Origin: a bacterium
Lineage (GTDB): Bacteria; Chloroflexota; Dormibacteria; Aeolococcales; Bog-877
DNA length: 37,279 bases
Direction of reading: 5' to 3'
Assembly: GCA_021785655.1 (NCBI GenBank)
Contig: JAJYET010000024.1
Span: 1 to 37,279 of the forward strand
The notes beneath the pieces were generated by a model. The model saw only the letters and a list, made by a program, of their open reading frames with translations. It searched no databases and was not told the origin of the DNA. A program made the position numbers and the translations under genes. Positions 1-8,152 of this stretch are shown piece by piece (position 1 is the stretch's first letter; every line of letters starts with the position of its first letter).

Positions 1-1
1 C

Positions 2-379
2 ACCTTCACCCTGGAGGAGAGGGAGGTGGATGTCAGCGGCTGCCAGCACTCGGAGGCGCTCGTCGAGAGGCTTGAGGAGGCGATCCCCGAGGGGCAGGAC
101 CGGGGCGTCCGGCTCCGGGTGGTCGGCGATGTCGCCCCGGGAATCCGGATGGGGACGACCGAGCTCCTGGAGCGGCTCCGGCGCGGGGACCGCTGTGTGG
201 AGCTGGTGATGGACGCCCGCCCGGCGCTGGACCTGGAGTCCTTGAGCCAGGCCCCGGACGCTCGGGGCCAGTTCGTGCGCGCCCTGATGGCCCGCCCGGA
301 CTTCGAGAGCCCACTGGTCCAGGCCGCCCTGGCAGCGGGCCTGGACGCGCTGCGGGGCGAGGAGCCGAGGCTGCTGTGA
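2..379 (+). CDS. C-terminal part of an SbcD/Mre11-like DNA repair nuclease subunit (5' end outside window)
   Basis: The frame is open from base 2 with no start that must be used, so this is the tail (about 125 residues) of a gene beginning before the window; it stops with TGA at 377-379. The visible part has alternating strands and acidic helices, as in the capping and C-terminal region of calcineurin-type nucleases of the SbcD/Mre11/YhaO group. The phosphoesterase core with its metal ligands would lie upstream and cannot be seen. The assignment rests mainly on position: it is 31 bases in front of an SbcC/Rad50-like ATPase, the usual partner. Together such subunits form an ATP-gated nuclease that processes DNA ends and hairpins. 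The pairing is well supported by context; the family call from this fragment alone would be weak. Confidence 0.55.
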   Translation, partial: TFTLEEREVDVSGCQHSEALVERLEEAIPEGQDRGVRLRVVGDVAPGIRMGTTELLERLRRGDRCVELVMDARPALDLESLSQAPDARGQFVRALMARPDFESPLVQAALAAGLDALRGEEPRLL

Positions 380-410
380 GAGGCGGGCCCGGTGGGTGGG
401 GGGACGCGGG

Positions 411-2876
411 GTGAGGGTCATCTCGGTGACTCTTGAGCGCTTCGGGGCGCTGCGGGGTCGTTACAACCTCGACCCCAAGCTGACGGTGATCGTGGGACCC
501 AACGAGTCGGGGAAGAGCACCCTGCACACCGCCCTGCGGGTGGCGCTGGCCGGGGTGGAGCTCCCCAGCCGGGGCCGGATGCCCAAGGGCACCGAGCAGG
601 TGCTGCGCCGGTTCCGGCCCTGGAAGGGCAAGAGCTTCTCCGTCCAGGCCGAGGTGGAGCTGGGCGGAGGGCGCTACCGCTTCGTGCGGGACCTCGACCA
701 GCCGGACAGCTGCGTGGTGGAGGATCTGATCCGGGGAGGCGATGTCACCGATCGCTTCCGCCGGGGGAGGAACGTGGACGTGGCCGCGCCTCTGGGGATG
801 GGCAGGGATGCCTTTCTGGCGGTCTCCACGGTGGCCCAGGACCAGATCCTGGACATCAGCGCCAGCTCGCTCCAGTCCGACCTGCAGCGGGCCACCGCCA
901 CCTCGGGGGCTGGCTCCACGGTCTCGGCCGCCATCGAGGCCTTGCGCAACTGGCGGCAGGAGCATCTGCGCACCGACCGCAGCACCAACCGCCCCCTTGA
1001 CCAGGCCGTCCGAGAGTTGGACGACACCCGGGGCCTTCTCGCCCGGGCGAGGGAGGCGCGCTCCCACCTGGCCGAGGAGCTGACGTCCCGCGACGACCTG
1101 CGGGCCAGGGAGGCCGCTGCCGTCCAGGCCGCGGCCTCGGCGGAGGGGACCTGGAAGGCGGCGGAGCTGGCGGAGCTGGACCAGGACCTCATCGCCATCG
1201 AGGAGATCGACAGCTCCCTCTCCCTGCTCCCAGAGGCAAAGGTGCCGGCCAATGCCGCCGACATCCGGGAGGCGGCGGAGGGCGCTCCCCAGCTGGCCAC
1301 GCAGCTGCGGGAGGCGGAGGCCAAGGTGGTGGAGCACACCCCCAAGGACCCCTCCCAGGCGGTCCTGGCCGACAGGCTCTCGGTCTCCGAGCTGAACTTC
1401 CTGGCGGAGGCGCTGGAACGGCCGGTACCGCCGCTTCCGGCTCAGGCGGGGGGAGCGGCCCGGCTCGAGCTGCTGGATCGCAGGGCGGTGGCTCTGCACC
1501 GCTGGTCGTCCGACCTCATAGCCACCCTGGGCGGGGTGGCGGGCGTTCTGCTCATCTGGAACGCCGTCAGCGCCCAGGGCAACTCCTTCTCAGTGGAGCT
1601 CTTCGTGGGCGGGCTGCTGGTGATGGTGGTGGCCTTCAGCGCCTTCCTTTTCCTCCAGCGCCGGCTGCGCCGGCTGCTGGCAGTTGGGGGCTTCGCCTCG
1701 GTGGCCGAGATGCGGCGAACCAAACGCAGCCAGGACCCCGAGGTGTTGAAGACGGTGGCTGCTCAGGAGGAGGTGCTGGCCCAGCGGGCCAGGGCCCGCG
1801 CCCGGGTCGCCGAGCTGGGCATCGGCCACCTCTCGGCCGAGCAGATGCGCCAGGTCGCCCGGGAGCTGCCGCCGCTCCAGGAGGCGCTGCACCAGCTGGC
1901 TTCCTGGACCTCGACCAGGGACCGGGCCAAAGAGCAGCTCCAGCAGCGGGCCGCGGCGGCGGGGGTGGAGGAGCCCGACCCCTTCAGGGCGGCCCAAAGG
2001 CTGGTGGAGATGGCCCGGGAGGTGGGAGCCGCGGTGGAGGCGGCTCGCCGGCGCTCCGAGCTCCAGGTCCGACGGGACGAGCGGCTCAACGGCCGGGACC
2101 TGCGGGCTCTGGTCACCCGGGCGGAGGAGCTGCGGGCGGAGGTCGGGGGGATGATGCGCCAGGGCCTCATCCCCAAGACCGGGCGCCCCAGCTCCGAGCT
2201 CCGCTTGGAGTACGACCAGCGCCGCAAGGAGCTGGAGGCGCTGCGCGCCGAGCGGCTCCCGCTGGAGGGGCGGCTGGAGCAGGAGCTGCGTACCGCCGGG
2301 GACCTGGTGGAGCTGGAGGAGAGGGTGAAGGAGCTGGAGGCCAAGGTGGCCCGCATGACCTTCGCCGAGGAGGCCCTCAAGCTCGCCATAGAGCAGCTGG
2401 AGCGCGCCGAGGGGGAGATCCACAACAGCCTGGCCCCGGTGCTGGCCCAGGGCCTCGAGTCCCGCCTGCCCAAGCTGACCCACCGCCGTTACCAGAGGGC
2501 CTGGGTGGACCCCGCAGACCTCTCCATGCATGTGGCCGCGGCCAACTCCGAGCGCCAGATCCCGGTCGAGAACCTCTCCCAGGGCACCCAGGAGCAGATC
2601 TACGTCTGCCTGAGGATGGTTCTGGCCCAGGCCCTCTCGCCTCGAGGAGAGGCGCTGCCCCTCTTCTTCGACGACCCCACGGTCAATTCGGACGACCACC
2701 GCTGCTTCGCTCTGCTGGACACGCTGCTGGAGCTGTGCGAGACCTCCCAGGTGGTGATCTTCTCCCACGAGCGACGGGTGGTGGAGTGGGCTCAGCGCAA
2801 GGGCGTGGCGGTCCTCCAGTTGGAGGCGGTGCCCGCCTCGGCGGAGGAGGCTCGGGCCGCGTCCCCCGACGGCTGA
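411..2876 (+). CDS. SbcC/Rad50-like (YhaN-type) AAA ATPase with a central membrane hairpin
   Basis: ATPase of the SMC/Rad50 class, expected to work with the preceding nuclease subunit in DNA break or hairpin processing. The N-terminal half-domain has Walker A GPNESGKST (near residues 29-37). The C-terminal half has the ABC signature ENLSQGTQEQ (near 720), Walker B and D-loop LFFDDPTVNSDD, and the H-loop IFSHER. Between them are two long Glu/Arg/Ala-rich coiled-coil arms. Instead of a CxxC zinc hook, the middle carries two hydrophobic segments (about 370-390 and 398-418) followed by LQRRLRRLL, which would pin the apex to the membrane. At about 821 residues it is shorter than E. coli SbcC. I prefer GTG 411 because the family begins directly with the first beta strand (VRVISVTLERFG); GTG 396 in the same frame is the alternative. 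It ends five bases before the next gene. Confidence 0.85.
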   Translation: MRVISVTLERFGALRGRYNLDPKLTVIVGPNESGKSTLHTALRVALAGVELPSRGRMPKGTEQVLRRFRPWKGKSFSVQAEVELGGGRYRFVRDLDQPDSCVVEDLIRGGDVTDRFRRGRNVDVAAPLGMGRDAFLAVSTVAQDQILDISASSLQSDLQRATATSGAGSTVSAAIEALRNWRQEHLRTDRSTNRPLDQAVRELDDTRGLLARAREARSHLAEELTSRDDLRAREAAAVQAAASAEGTWKAAELAELDQDLIAIEEIDSSLSLLPEAKVPANAADIREAAEGAPQLATQLREAEAKVVEHTPKDPSQAVLADRLSVSELNFLAEALERPVPPLPAQAGGAARLELLDRRAVALHRWSSDLIATLGGVAGVLLIWNAVSAQGNSFSVELFVGGLLVMVVAFSAFLFLQRRLRRLLAVGGFASVAEMRRTKRSQDPEVLKTVAAQEEVLAQRARARARVAELGIGHLSAEQMRQVARELPPLQEALHQLASWTSTRDRAKEQLQQRAAAAGVEEPDPFRAAQRLVEMAREVGAAVEAARRRSELQVRRDERLNGRDLRALVTRAEELRAEVGGMMRQGLIPKTGRPSSELRLEYDQRRKELEALRAERLPLEGRLEQELRTAGDLVELEERVKELEAKVARMTFAEEALKLAIEQLERAEGEIHNSLAPVLAQGLESRLPKLTHRRYQRAWVDPADLSMHVAAANSERQIPVENLSQGTQEQIYVCLRMVLAQALSPRGEALPLFFDDPTVNSDDHRCFALLDTLLELCETSQVVIFSHERRVVEWAQRKGVAVLQLEAVPASAEEARAASPDG

Positions 2877-2881
2877 ACCGG

Positions 2882-3790
2882 ATGCGCATCGTCTCGCTGC
2901 TCCCCAGCGCCACCGAGATCTGCTTCGCCCTCGGGCTGGGGCAGAGCCTGGTGGGAGTGACCCACGAGTGCGACTTCCCGCCCCAGGCCGAGTTCAAGCC
3001 GATCATGACCGAGGCCACCCTGCCGGAGCAGGGCGGAGCCCCGGGGGACATCGACCGCCATGTGCGCGAGGCGGTGCACCAGGGCAGCAGCCTCTACCGC
3101 GTCCGCCAGGAGGAGCTGGCGCGGGCGAGGCCCGACCTGATCCTCACCCAGGAGCTCTGCGAGGTCTGCGCGGTGGCCTATCCCCAGGTGCTGGAGTCGG
3201 CCCGCCTGCTCCCCGGCCACCCCGCCGTCCTCTCGCTGGAGCCCACCACCCTCGCCGGGGTGCTGCGCTCGGTCCTGGAGGTGGGGGCGGCCACCGGAAC
3301 GAGGGAGCGGGCAGCCGAGCTGGTGCGCGGGCTGTGGGCCAGGGTGGACGCGGTGCGGGGTGCGGTGGCGGGGCGGGAGCGGCCCCGAGTTGCCTGCCTG
3401 GAGTGGGTCGACCCCCTCATGTTGGCTGGCCATTGGGTGCCGGACCAGGTGGCGGTGGCTGGAGGGATGGACGTCCTCGGGGTGGCGGGTGAGCGCAGCC
3501 GCCGCCTCAGCACGGACGAGCTTCGGGCCGCCGCTCCCGAGGTGCTGCTCTGCATGCCCTGCGGCTACCGCTTGGAGGGCGCCGCGGAGCAGCTGGCCAT
3601 CCTCCGATCCCAGCCCTTCTGGAACGACCTCCCGGCCGTGGCCTCCGGCCAGGTGTATGCCGTGGACGGCTCCTGGTACTTCAACCGCCCCGGGCCGCGG
3701 GTGATCGACGGGATCGAGATCCTGGCCAAGATCCTCCATCCGGACGCCTGGCGGGGGCCGGTGCCCCAGGGGTTCCAGCGGGCCGGCTGA
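2882..3790 (+). CDS. BtuF-like cobalamin/siderophore-type periplasmic-binding-fold protein without signal peptide
   Basis: About 302 residues of the COG0614 (BtuF/FepB) fold. The start MRIVSLLPSATEI is the typical first strand and helix of this family, and an HECDFPP segment and a late WYFNRPGPRVIDG segment are also characteristic. There is no signal peptide or lipobox: the fold begins at residue 1, as in a widespread cytosolic-looking subgroup annotated as cobalamin-binding. No ABC permease or ATPase of the BtuCD type is adjacent, so transport is doubtful and a cytoplasmic ligand-binding role is possible. The ATG at 2882 sits five bases after the SbcC-like stop, so the two are probably co-transcribed. 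A longer upstream reading in the same frame overlaps the ATPase gene and is not needed. The ligand is not known. Confidence 0.75.
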   Translation: MRIVSLLPSATEICFALGLGQSLVGVTHECDFPPQAEFKPIMTEATLPEQGGAPGDIDRHVREAVHQGSSLYRVRQEELARARPDLILTQELCEVCAVAYPQVLESARLLPGHPAVLSLEPTTLAGVLRSVLEVGAATGTRERAAELVRGLWARVDAVRGAVAGRERPRVACLEWVDPLMLAGHWVPDQVAVAGGMDVLGVAGERSRRLSTDELRAAAPEVLLCMPCGYRLEGAAEQLAILRSQPFWNDLPAVASGQVYAVDGSWYFNRPGPRVIDGIEILAKILHPDAWRGPVPQGFQRAG

Positions 3791-3793
3791 GAC

Positions 3794-4555
3794 TCAGGCG
3801 ATGGCCCTCCCGAAGGCCCGGGCCGCCCCCGCCACCGCTAGCACCGCCAGAACGGCGACGATCGCCACCCCCTCGGCCACGTCGGCCGTGCCCACATGGC
3901 CCAGGAAGAGGGCCCGGGCCGCGGTCACCGCATGGGAGAGCGGGTTGAGGGTGGAGAGGGTCTGGAGCCAGGAGGGGGCCAGGCTCATGGGCAGCAGAAC
4001 CCCGGAGAGGAGCAGCAGGGGCAGCGCCGCGGTGAAGATCACCGGGGCGAAGGAGTTCTCGTCCCGGAGCACCAGCGCCACCCAGTAGGAGATGGAGGCG
4101 AAGAGCAGCCCGATCAACCCCACCAGCCCCAGGACCACCACCAGCCCCAGCGGCTGGAGCTTGAGCCCGAAGGGGAAGGCGAGGGCGATCAGGATCGCCG
4201 ACTGGATCAGGATGGTGAGGGTGTCACGCAGCGCCTTGCCCAGCAGCAGGGCCAGACGGCTCACCGGGGTGACCCGCAGCCGCTCCACCACCCCCTCGCG
4301 CAGTTCGGCAATCAGGTTGAAGCCCACCCCTGAGGCGCCGAACAGCCCCAGCTGGACCAGGAGGCCGGGGACGAAGACGTTGTAGGCCCCGCCCGGAGGA
4401 AAGCCGGAGAGGCCGGCCACCGACTTCAGGAGCGGCGCGAAGAGCAGGAGGTAGAGGGCGGGCTGGACGATCCCCACCACCACCCAGGCGGGGTTGCGGA
4501 TGAAGATGGAGAAGTAGCGCTGGAAGACCAGCCAGGTGTCGGCGGCAAGCTTCAT
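3794..4555 (-). CDS. ABC-2 type exporter permease (DrrB-like)
   Basis: Integral membrane subunit of an ABC exporter, 253 residues with about six hydrophobic segments and the ABC-2 signature region: NLIAELREGVVERLRVTP between segments two and three, and LNPLSHAVTAARALFLG near the end. This matches the DrrB/NodJ-type permeases that move drugs, lipids or glycolipids outwards. ATG 4555 is chosen because AGGAG lies six bases upstream. The gene follows the ATPase by 23 bases on the same strand and surely forms a complex with it. Its stop is only three bases from the stop of the convergent BtuF-like gene, so no separate terminator fits between them. The substrate cannot be predicted, although PadR control suggests a toxic or phenolic compound. 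Confidence 0.9.
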   Translation of the reverse strand: MKLAADTWLVFQRYFSIFIRNPAWVVVGIVQPALYLLLFAPLLKSVAGLSGFPPGGAYNVFVPGLLVQLGLFGASGVGFNLIAELREGVVERLRVTPVSRLALLLGKALRDTLTILIQSAILIALAFPFGLKLQPLGLVVVLGLVGLIGLLFASISYWVALVLRDENSFAPVIFTAALPLLLLSGVLLPMSLAPSWLQTLSTLNPLSHAVTAARALFLGHVGTADVAEGVAIVAVLAVLAVAGAARAFGRAIA

Positions 4556-4578
4556 ATCAACTCCTTTCCGTCGGCAGC

Positions 4579-5556
4579 TCAGGCCGCCGGGCCGGACTCC
4601 CGCAGCGAGCGCCCGGTCTGGCGCAGGAAGACGTCGTCCAGGCTGGGCCGGGACAGGCTGAGGGTGAGGAGCTCCAGCCCCTGGGAGTCCAGCAGCCGCA
4701 GCAGGCTGGGGGCGGCGGTCTCGCCCCGGTCCACGTAGAGCCGCACCGTCTCGCCGTCCACCGAGGCCTCCTTCACCCAGGGCTCGGGGCGCACCAGCTC
4801 CAGGGCTGTCCCCACCTCCCCCCGGACGCCGAAGGTGATCACGTCCCCGGCCACCTCCCGCTTCAGCTGGTCCGGGGTCCCGCGGGCCACGATCCGACCG
4901 TGGTCGATGATGGCCAGCCGGTCGCAGAGCGCATCCGCCTCCTCCAGGTAGTGGGTGGTCAGGAAGACGGTGGTGCCCGCCTCCCGCAGCCTGGCGACCT
5001 CCTCCCACATCCTCGCCCGGCTCTGGGGGTCCAGCCCGGTGGTGGGCTCGTCCAGGAACAGGAGCTCCGGACGGTGCACCAGACCGATCCCCATGTCGAG
5101 GCGGCGCCGCTGGCCGCCGGAGTAGGTCTTCACCTTGCGGTCGGCGCAGACCTCCAGGTCCAGGCCGGTGATCAGCTCCTGGGCGCGCCGTCTCGCCGTG
5201 GCCGGATCGGCGCCGTACAGCCGGGCCTCGAAGACCAGCTCCGAGCGGCCGGTCACGTCCGGGCTGGCCCCTCCGACCTGCCCCACGTAGCCGATCTTGC
5301 GCCGCACCCGGTCGGGGTGGCGGAGAAGGTCCTCTCCGGCGACCTGGGCCTCCCCCGAGGTCGGGGGAAGAAGGGTGGCGAGCATCCGCAGGGTGGTGGT
5401 CTTGCCGGCTCCGTTGGGGCCGAGGAAGCCGAAGATCTCGCCGTGATGGACCTCGAGGTCGATTCCGGCCACCGCCTCCAGCGTCCCCCGCCGCCCCTTG
5501 AAGGTCCGGCGCAGCTCCGAGGTGGCGATGGCCGTGGCGGCCCTTTCATCGGGCAT
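4579..5556 (-). CDS. ABC exporter ATP-binding subunit (DrrA/daunorubicin-resistance type)
   Basis: ATPase that powers the permease encoded next to it. It shows Walker A GPNGAGKTTT, a Q-loop glutamine in VGQVGG, the signature YSGGQRRRLDMG, Walker B LLFLDEPTTGLDP and switch histidine LTTHYLEEAD, followed by the C-terminal extension typical of DrrA (ending SLDDVFLRQTGRS). The length of 325 residues is normal for this group. ATG 5556 is chosen because GGAGG lies six bases upstream; it overlaps the end of the PadR gene by 11 bases (ATGCCCGATGA), so the two are probably translationally coupled. An upstream in-frame ATG at 5571 would deepen the overlap and has no better ribosome site. Regulation is most likely through the PadR protein and the palindrome in front of it. 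Confidence 0.93.
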   Translation of the reverse strand: MPDERAATAIATSELRRTFKGRRGTLEAVAGIDLEVHHGEIFGFLGPNGAGKTTTLRMLATLLPPTSGEAQVAGEDLLRHPDRVRRKIGYVGQVGGASPDVTGRSELVFEARLYGADPATARRRAQELITGLDLEVCADRKVKTYSGGQRRRLDMGIGLVHRPELLFLDEPTTGLDPQSRARMWEEVARLREAGTTVFLTTHYLEEADALCDRLAIIDHGRIVARGTPDQLKREVAGDVITFGVRGEVGTALELVRPEPWVKEASVDGETVRLYVDRGETAAPSLLRLLDSQGLELLTLSLSRPSLDDVFLRQTGRSLRESGPAA

Positions 5557-6244
5557 GGGAGTCCTCCACACGGATGGCCCTCGGGCGCATCACCAGCGGC
5601 ACTTCGTCCCGGCTCATCCCCGTGAGGTCGGGAAGGCGGGCTCCGACGCGCGCCAGCCAGGTGAGCCACTCCTCCCCTACGTCCAGCTCCCCCGACTCCA
5701 GAGCCGAAAGCGTGTCGGCGGTGAAGCCCTGCTCGGCCTTGAGCAGGCGCAACCGCCACTCCACCTCCAGTTGGACTATCCGCGGCAGATGCACTTGCTC
5801 GCGGAGCGAGGTCTGGACCGCGCCCAGCTGGGCCACCAGCCCGTTCAACGCCGCCAGCCGCACCCTGAGCGCGGTCGCGGCCTCCGGCTCGCTGAGGTAG
5901 CCCATGCGGGCCACCGCGGCCTCGAAGGCGGCGGGCCCCCGTCCCGGGTCGGAGAGGAAATCCGCCAGCTGGTAACGGAGGTGGCTCCTCCCCTCCTCGG
6001 TGCAGCGGTAGACGGTGCGCTCGGGGCGGTGGCCCTCACGCTGGGTCTCCTCGACTTCGATCAACCCCTCCTTCCCCAGCCGTTCGATCGCCCGGTAGAT
6101 GGACCTCTGGGTGTGGCTCTCGGCCTCGGTGCGATACCGGATCCGGAGCTGCTGGGCCACCCCGTATGGGTGGTTGGGCGCTTCGGTGAGGATGGCCAGC
6201 ACGGCCAGGGTGCCGATTTCCGCCGCAGTGATGCGATCAGCCAT
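5546..6244 (-). CDS. PadR-family transcriptional regulator of the ABC exporter
   Basis: DNA-binding repressor of 232 residues. The N-terminal winged helix (about residues 8-90) has the PadR pattern LAVLAILTEAPNHPYGVAQQL and RSIYRAIERLGKEGLIE, and the remainder is the helical C-terminal dimerisation part (PadR C-terminal/Vir alpha). It is the first gene of a padR-ABC ATPase-ABC permease unit, a common arrangement in which PadR represses its own operon and is released by the exported compound. ATG 6244 is used: it is preceded by a perfect -10 box TATAAT (6262 to 6257) and overlaps an inverted repeat, so the mRNA would be leaderless or nearly so. ilvD ends 36 bases upstream on the same strand, but this unit has its own promoter. 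Confidence 0.9.
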   Translation of the reverse strand: MADRITAAEIGTLAVLAILTEAPNHPYGVAQQLRIRYRTEAESHTQRSIYRAIERLGKEGLIEVEETQREGHRPERTVYRCTEEGRSHLRYQLADFLSDPGRGPAAFEAAVARMGYLSEPEAATALRVRLAALNGLVAQLGAVQTSLREQVHLPRIVQLEVEWRLRLLKAEQGFTADTLSALESGELDVGEEWLTWLARVGARLPDLTGMSRDEVPLVMRPRAIRVEDSHAR

Positions 6245-6262
6245 AGTGCGTTGCGCATTATA
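6243..6262 (-). promoter_or_regulatory. PadR promoter with overlapping palindromic operator
   Basis: On the minus strand TATAAT (6262-6257) is a consensus -10 box 12 bases before the PadR start codon. Overlapping it is the inverted repeat ATAGTGCG-TTG-CGCATTAT (6243-6261 on the plus strand; 7 of 8 positions symmetric). A protein bound there would cover the -10 box, the start site and the ATG, the classic geometry for autorepression. The -35 region is weak, with no TTGACA-like hexamer at 16-18 bases. That PadR itself binds here is inferred from position. Confidence 0.6.
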
Positions 6263-6279
6263 GCAGGGCGCGGCAAGGC

Positions 6280-7968
6280 TCAGCTGTCCGGTGTTTCCAG
6301 CACCGCTCCCCGAGCCGCCGATCCCACCAGCAGCTGGTAGCGGTCGAAGGCACCTCCAAGTCGCCTCCGCTTCGCTTGCCAGGAGGCTCGCCGCCGCTCC
6401 CATTCCTCCTCCGGAACCCCGGCGGAGAGGGAACGCCGGTCCACGTCGATGGTCACCTGGTCGCCGTCCCGAAGCAGGGAGATCGGCCCCCCCACCTCGG
6501 CCTCGGGAGCGACGTGTCCCACCATCAGGCCGTGGGTGGCGCCGCTGAACCGGCCGTCGGTGATGAGGGCAACACGGTCGCCCAGCCCCTGACCGACGAT
6601 GGCCGCGGTCACCCCCAGCATCTCCCGCATCCCGGGCCCCCCCTTGGGCCCCTCGTAGCGGATCACCACCACGTCCCCTGCGGAGATCTCCCCTAGGGCC
6701 ACGGCCTCCATGCACTCCTCCTCGGAGTCGAAGACCCGGGCCGGGCCCTGGTGGCGGCGCCAGAGGTGCCCAGCCACCTTGACCACCGCCCCCTCCGGGG
6801 CCAGCGGGCCGTGCAGGATCACGGTCCCACCAGTGTCCGCCAAGGGGGACTCCACTCCCCGAACCACCTCCTGCTCCAGGGGTCCGGGCTCGGCCCTTCC
6901 GGCGGACTCACCCAGGGTGGTGCCGGTGCAGGTGCCCGCACCTCCCTCCAGCAGGCCACCATCCAGGAGGCGCCGCACCAGGAGGGCGACTCCCCCGGCC
7001 CGGGTGAGGTCGACGGCGTTGAAGCGCCCCCCGGGTTTCAGGTCCGCGATCCAGGGGGTCCGGCGGCTCACCTCGTCGAAGTCGTCGAGGTGAAGCTCGG
7101 TCCCGGCCTCCCGGGCGATCGCCAGCAGGTGGAGGACGGCGTTGGTGGACCCCCCGCTGGCCATGACCCCGGCGACAGCGTTGAGGAAGGACGAACGGCT
7201 GAGGTAGGTGCTCGGGCGGAGGCCGGAGAGAACCATCTGCACCGCCGCCTCCCCTACACCCTCCCCCACCCGGGCCTTGTCGGGATCCGTCGCCGGCACC
7301 CCACCGGACTGCAGCGGTGCCAGCCCCAGCAGTTCCACGGCCATGGCCATCGTGTTCGCGGTGAACTGCCCCCCGCAGGCCCCGGCGCCGGGACAGGCGA
7401 CCTGCTCCAGCTCGGCGAGCTCCTCGTCGTCGATGGCCCCAGCCTCGGCCGCCCCCACCGCCTCAAAGACGTCAAGGATGGTGACATCGCGGCCGCGGAA
7501 GCGGCCCGGCATGATCGAGCCCCCGTAGAGGAGGCAGCCGGGAAGGTCCAGCCTGGCCAGCGCCATCGCCGCCCCGGGGATGGTCTTGTCGCACCCCACA
7601 AGGCACACCACCCCGTCCAGAAGGTGACCCCGGCAGACGAGTTCTATGGAGTCGGCGATGACCTCCCGGCTGATGAGGGAGGCCTTCATGCCCGCGGTCC
7701 CCATCGCCACGCCGTCGCTCACCGCGATGGTGTTGAACTCCATGGGGGTCCCACCGGCGGCGCGGATCCCGCGCTTCACGTGTTCCGCCAGCGTGCGCAG
7801 GCCCAGGTTGCAGGGCATGGTCTCGATCCAGCTGTTGGCCACCCCGATCAGGGGGCGGCTGAGGTCCTCCCGACTGAATCCCGCCCCGTGCAGCATGGCG
7901 CGGGCCGCCGCCCGCTCCCTGCCCTCAACCAGCTTGCGGCTCGGCCAGCCCGGGTCAACCTCAGCCAA
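6280..7968 (-). CDS. ilvD: Dihydroxy-acid dehydratase
   Basis: Iron-sulfur enzyme that dehydrates 2,3-dihydroxy-isovalerate and 2,3-dihydroxy-3-methylvalerate to the 2-keto acids, the third common step to valine, leucine and isoleucine. Family signatures are clear: [16 protein letters not shown] with a cluster cysteine, [17 protein letters not shown] with another, and [22 protein letters not shown] near the C terminus. I prefer the TTG at 7968 (562 residues) because GGAGG lies seven bases upstream and the next residues, [10 protein letters not shown], match where the family begins. An in-frame TTG at 8007 adds 13 residues but has no ribosome site. It is the only branched-chain step coded apart from the main operon, on the opposite strand about 3.7 kb away. 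Confidence 0.95.
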   Translation of the reverse strand: MAEVDPGWPSRKLVEGRERAAARAMLHGAGFSREDLSRPLIGVANSWIETMPCNLGLRTLAEHVKRGIRAAGGTPMEFNTIAVSDGVAMGTAGMKASLISREVIADSIELVCRGHLLDGVVCLVGCDKTIPGAAMALARLDLPGCLLYGGSIMPGRFRGRDVTILDVFEAVGAAEAGAIDDEELAELEQVACPGAGACGGQFTANTMAMAVELLGLAPLQSGGVPATDPDKARVGEGVGEAAVQMVLSGLRPSTYLSRSSFLNAVAGVMASGGSTNAVLHLLAIAREAGTELHLDDFDEVSRRTPWIADLKPGGRFNAVDLTRAGGVALLVRRLLDGGLLEGGAGTCTGTTLGESAGRAEPGPLEQEVVRGVESPLADTGGTVILHGPLAPEGAVVKVAGHLWRRHQGPARVFDSEEECMEAVALGEISAGDVVVIRYEGPKGGPGMREMLGVTAAIVGQGLGDRVALITDGRFSGATHGLMVGHVAPEAEVGGPISLLRDGDQVTIDVDRRSLSAGVPEEEWERRRASWQAKRRRLGGAFDRYQLLVGSAARGAVLETPDS

Positions 7969-8061
7969 GTGTGTCCCTCCAACTCCGAGGTCAGGTGAGG
8001 AGGCCAAAATACCAAGGCCAGCTGGTCTAGCCGCCTCCAGCGCCGTCCTCGACGGGCCCCT

Positions 8062-8075
8062 TCCCCAGCTGGGGA
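8062..8075. promoter_or_regulatory. 14-bp perfect palindrome upstream of ilvD
   Basis: TCCCCAGCTGGGGA is a perfect 14-base palindrome in the roughly 180-base intergenic stretch between ilvD and the lipoprotein gene. A second small hairpin, GGCCGT-CCTC-ACGGCC (8085-8100), lies beside it. Neither is followed by a T-run. They could be an operator for ilvD or a transcript-end hairpin for the lipoprotein gene; the sequence does not decide. Confidence 0.3.
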
Positions 8076-8152
8076 GCGGGCGGCGGCCGTCCTCACGGCC
8101 TGCGGCGAGGGCTCGGGGCGCCCGACCCGGCCCCGGGCCCGCCTCCAGGCCG

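Noticed and set aside
33-1499. Long minus-strand frame of 488 codons opposite the SbcC-like gene
   Set aside because: It is Pro/Gly/Arg-rich with no domain pattern and runs fully antisense to a gene with intact Walker and signature motifs; a by-product of G+C-rich codons.
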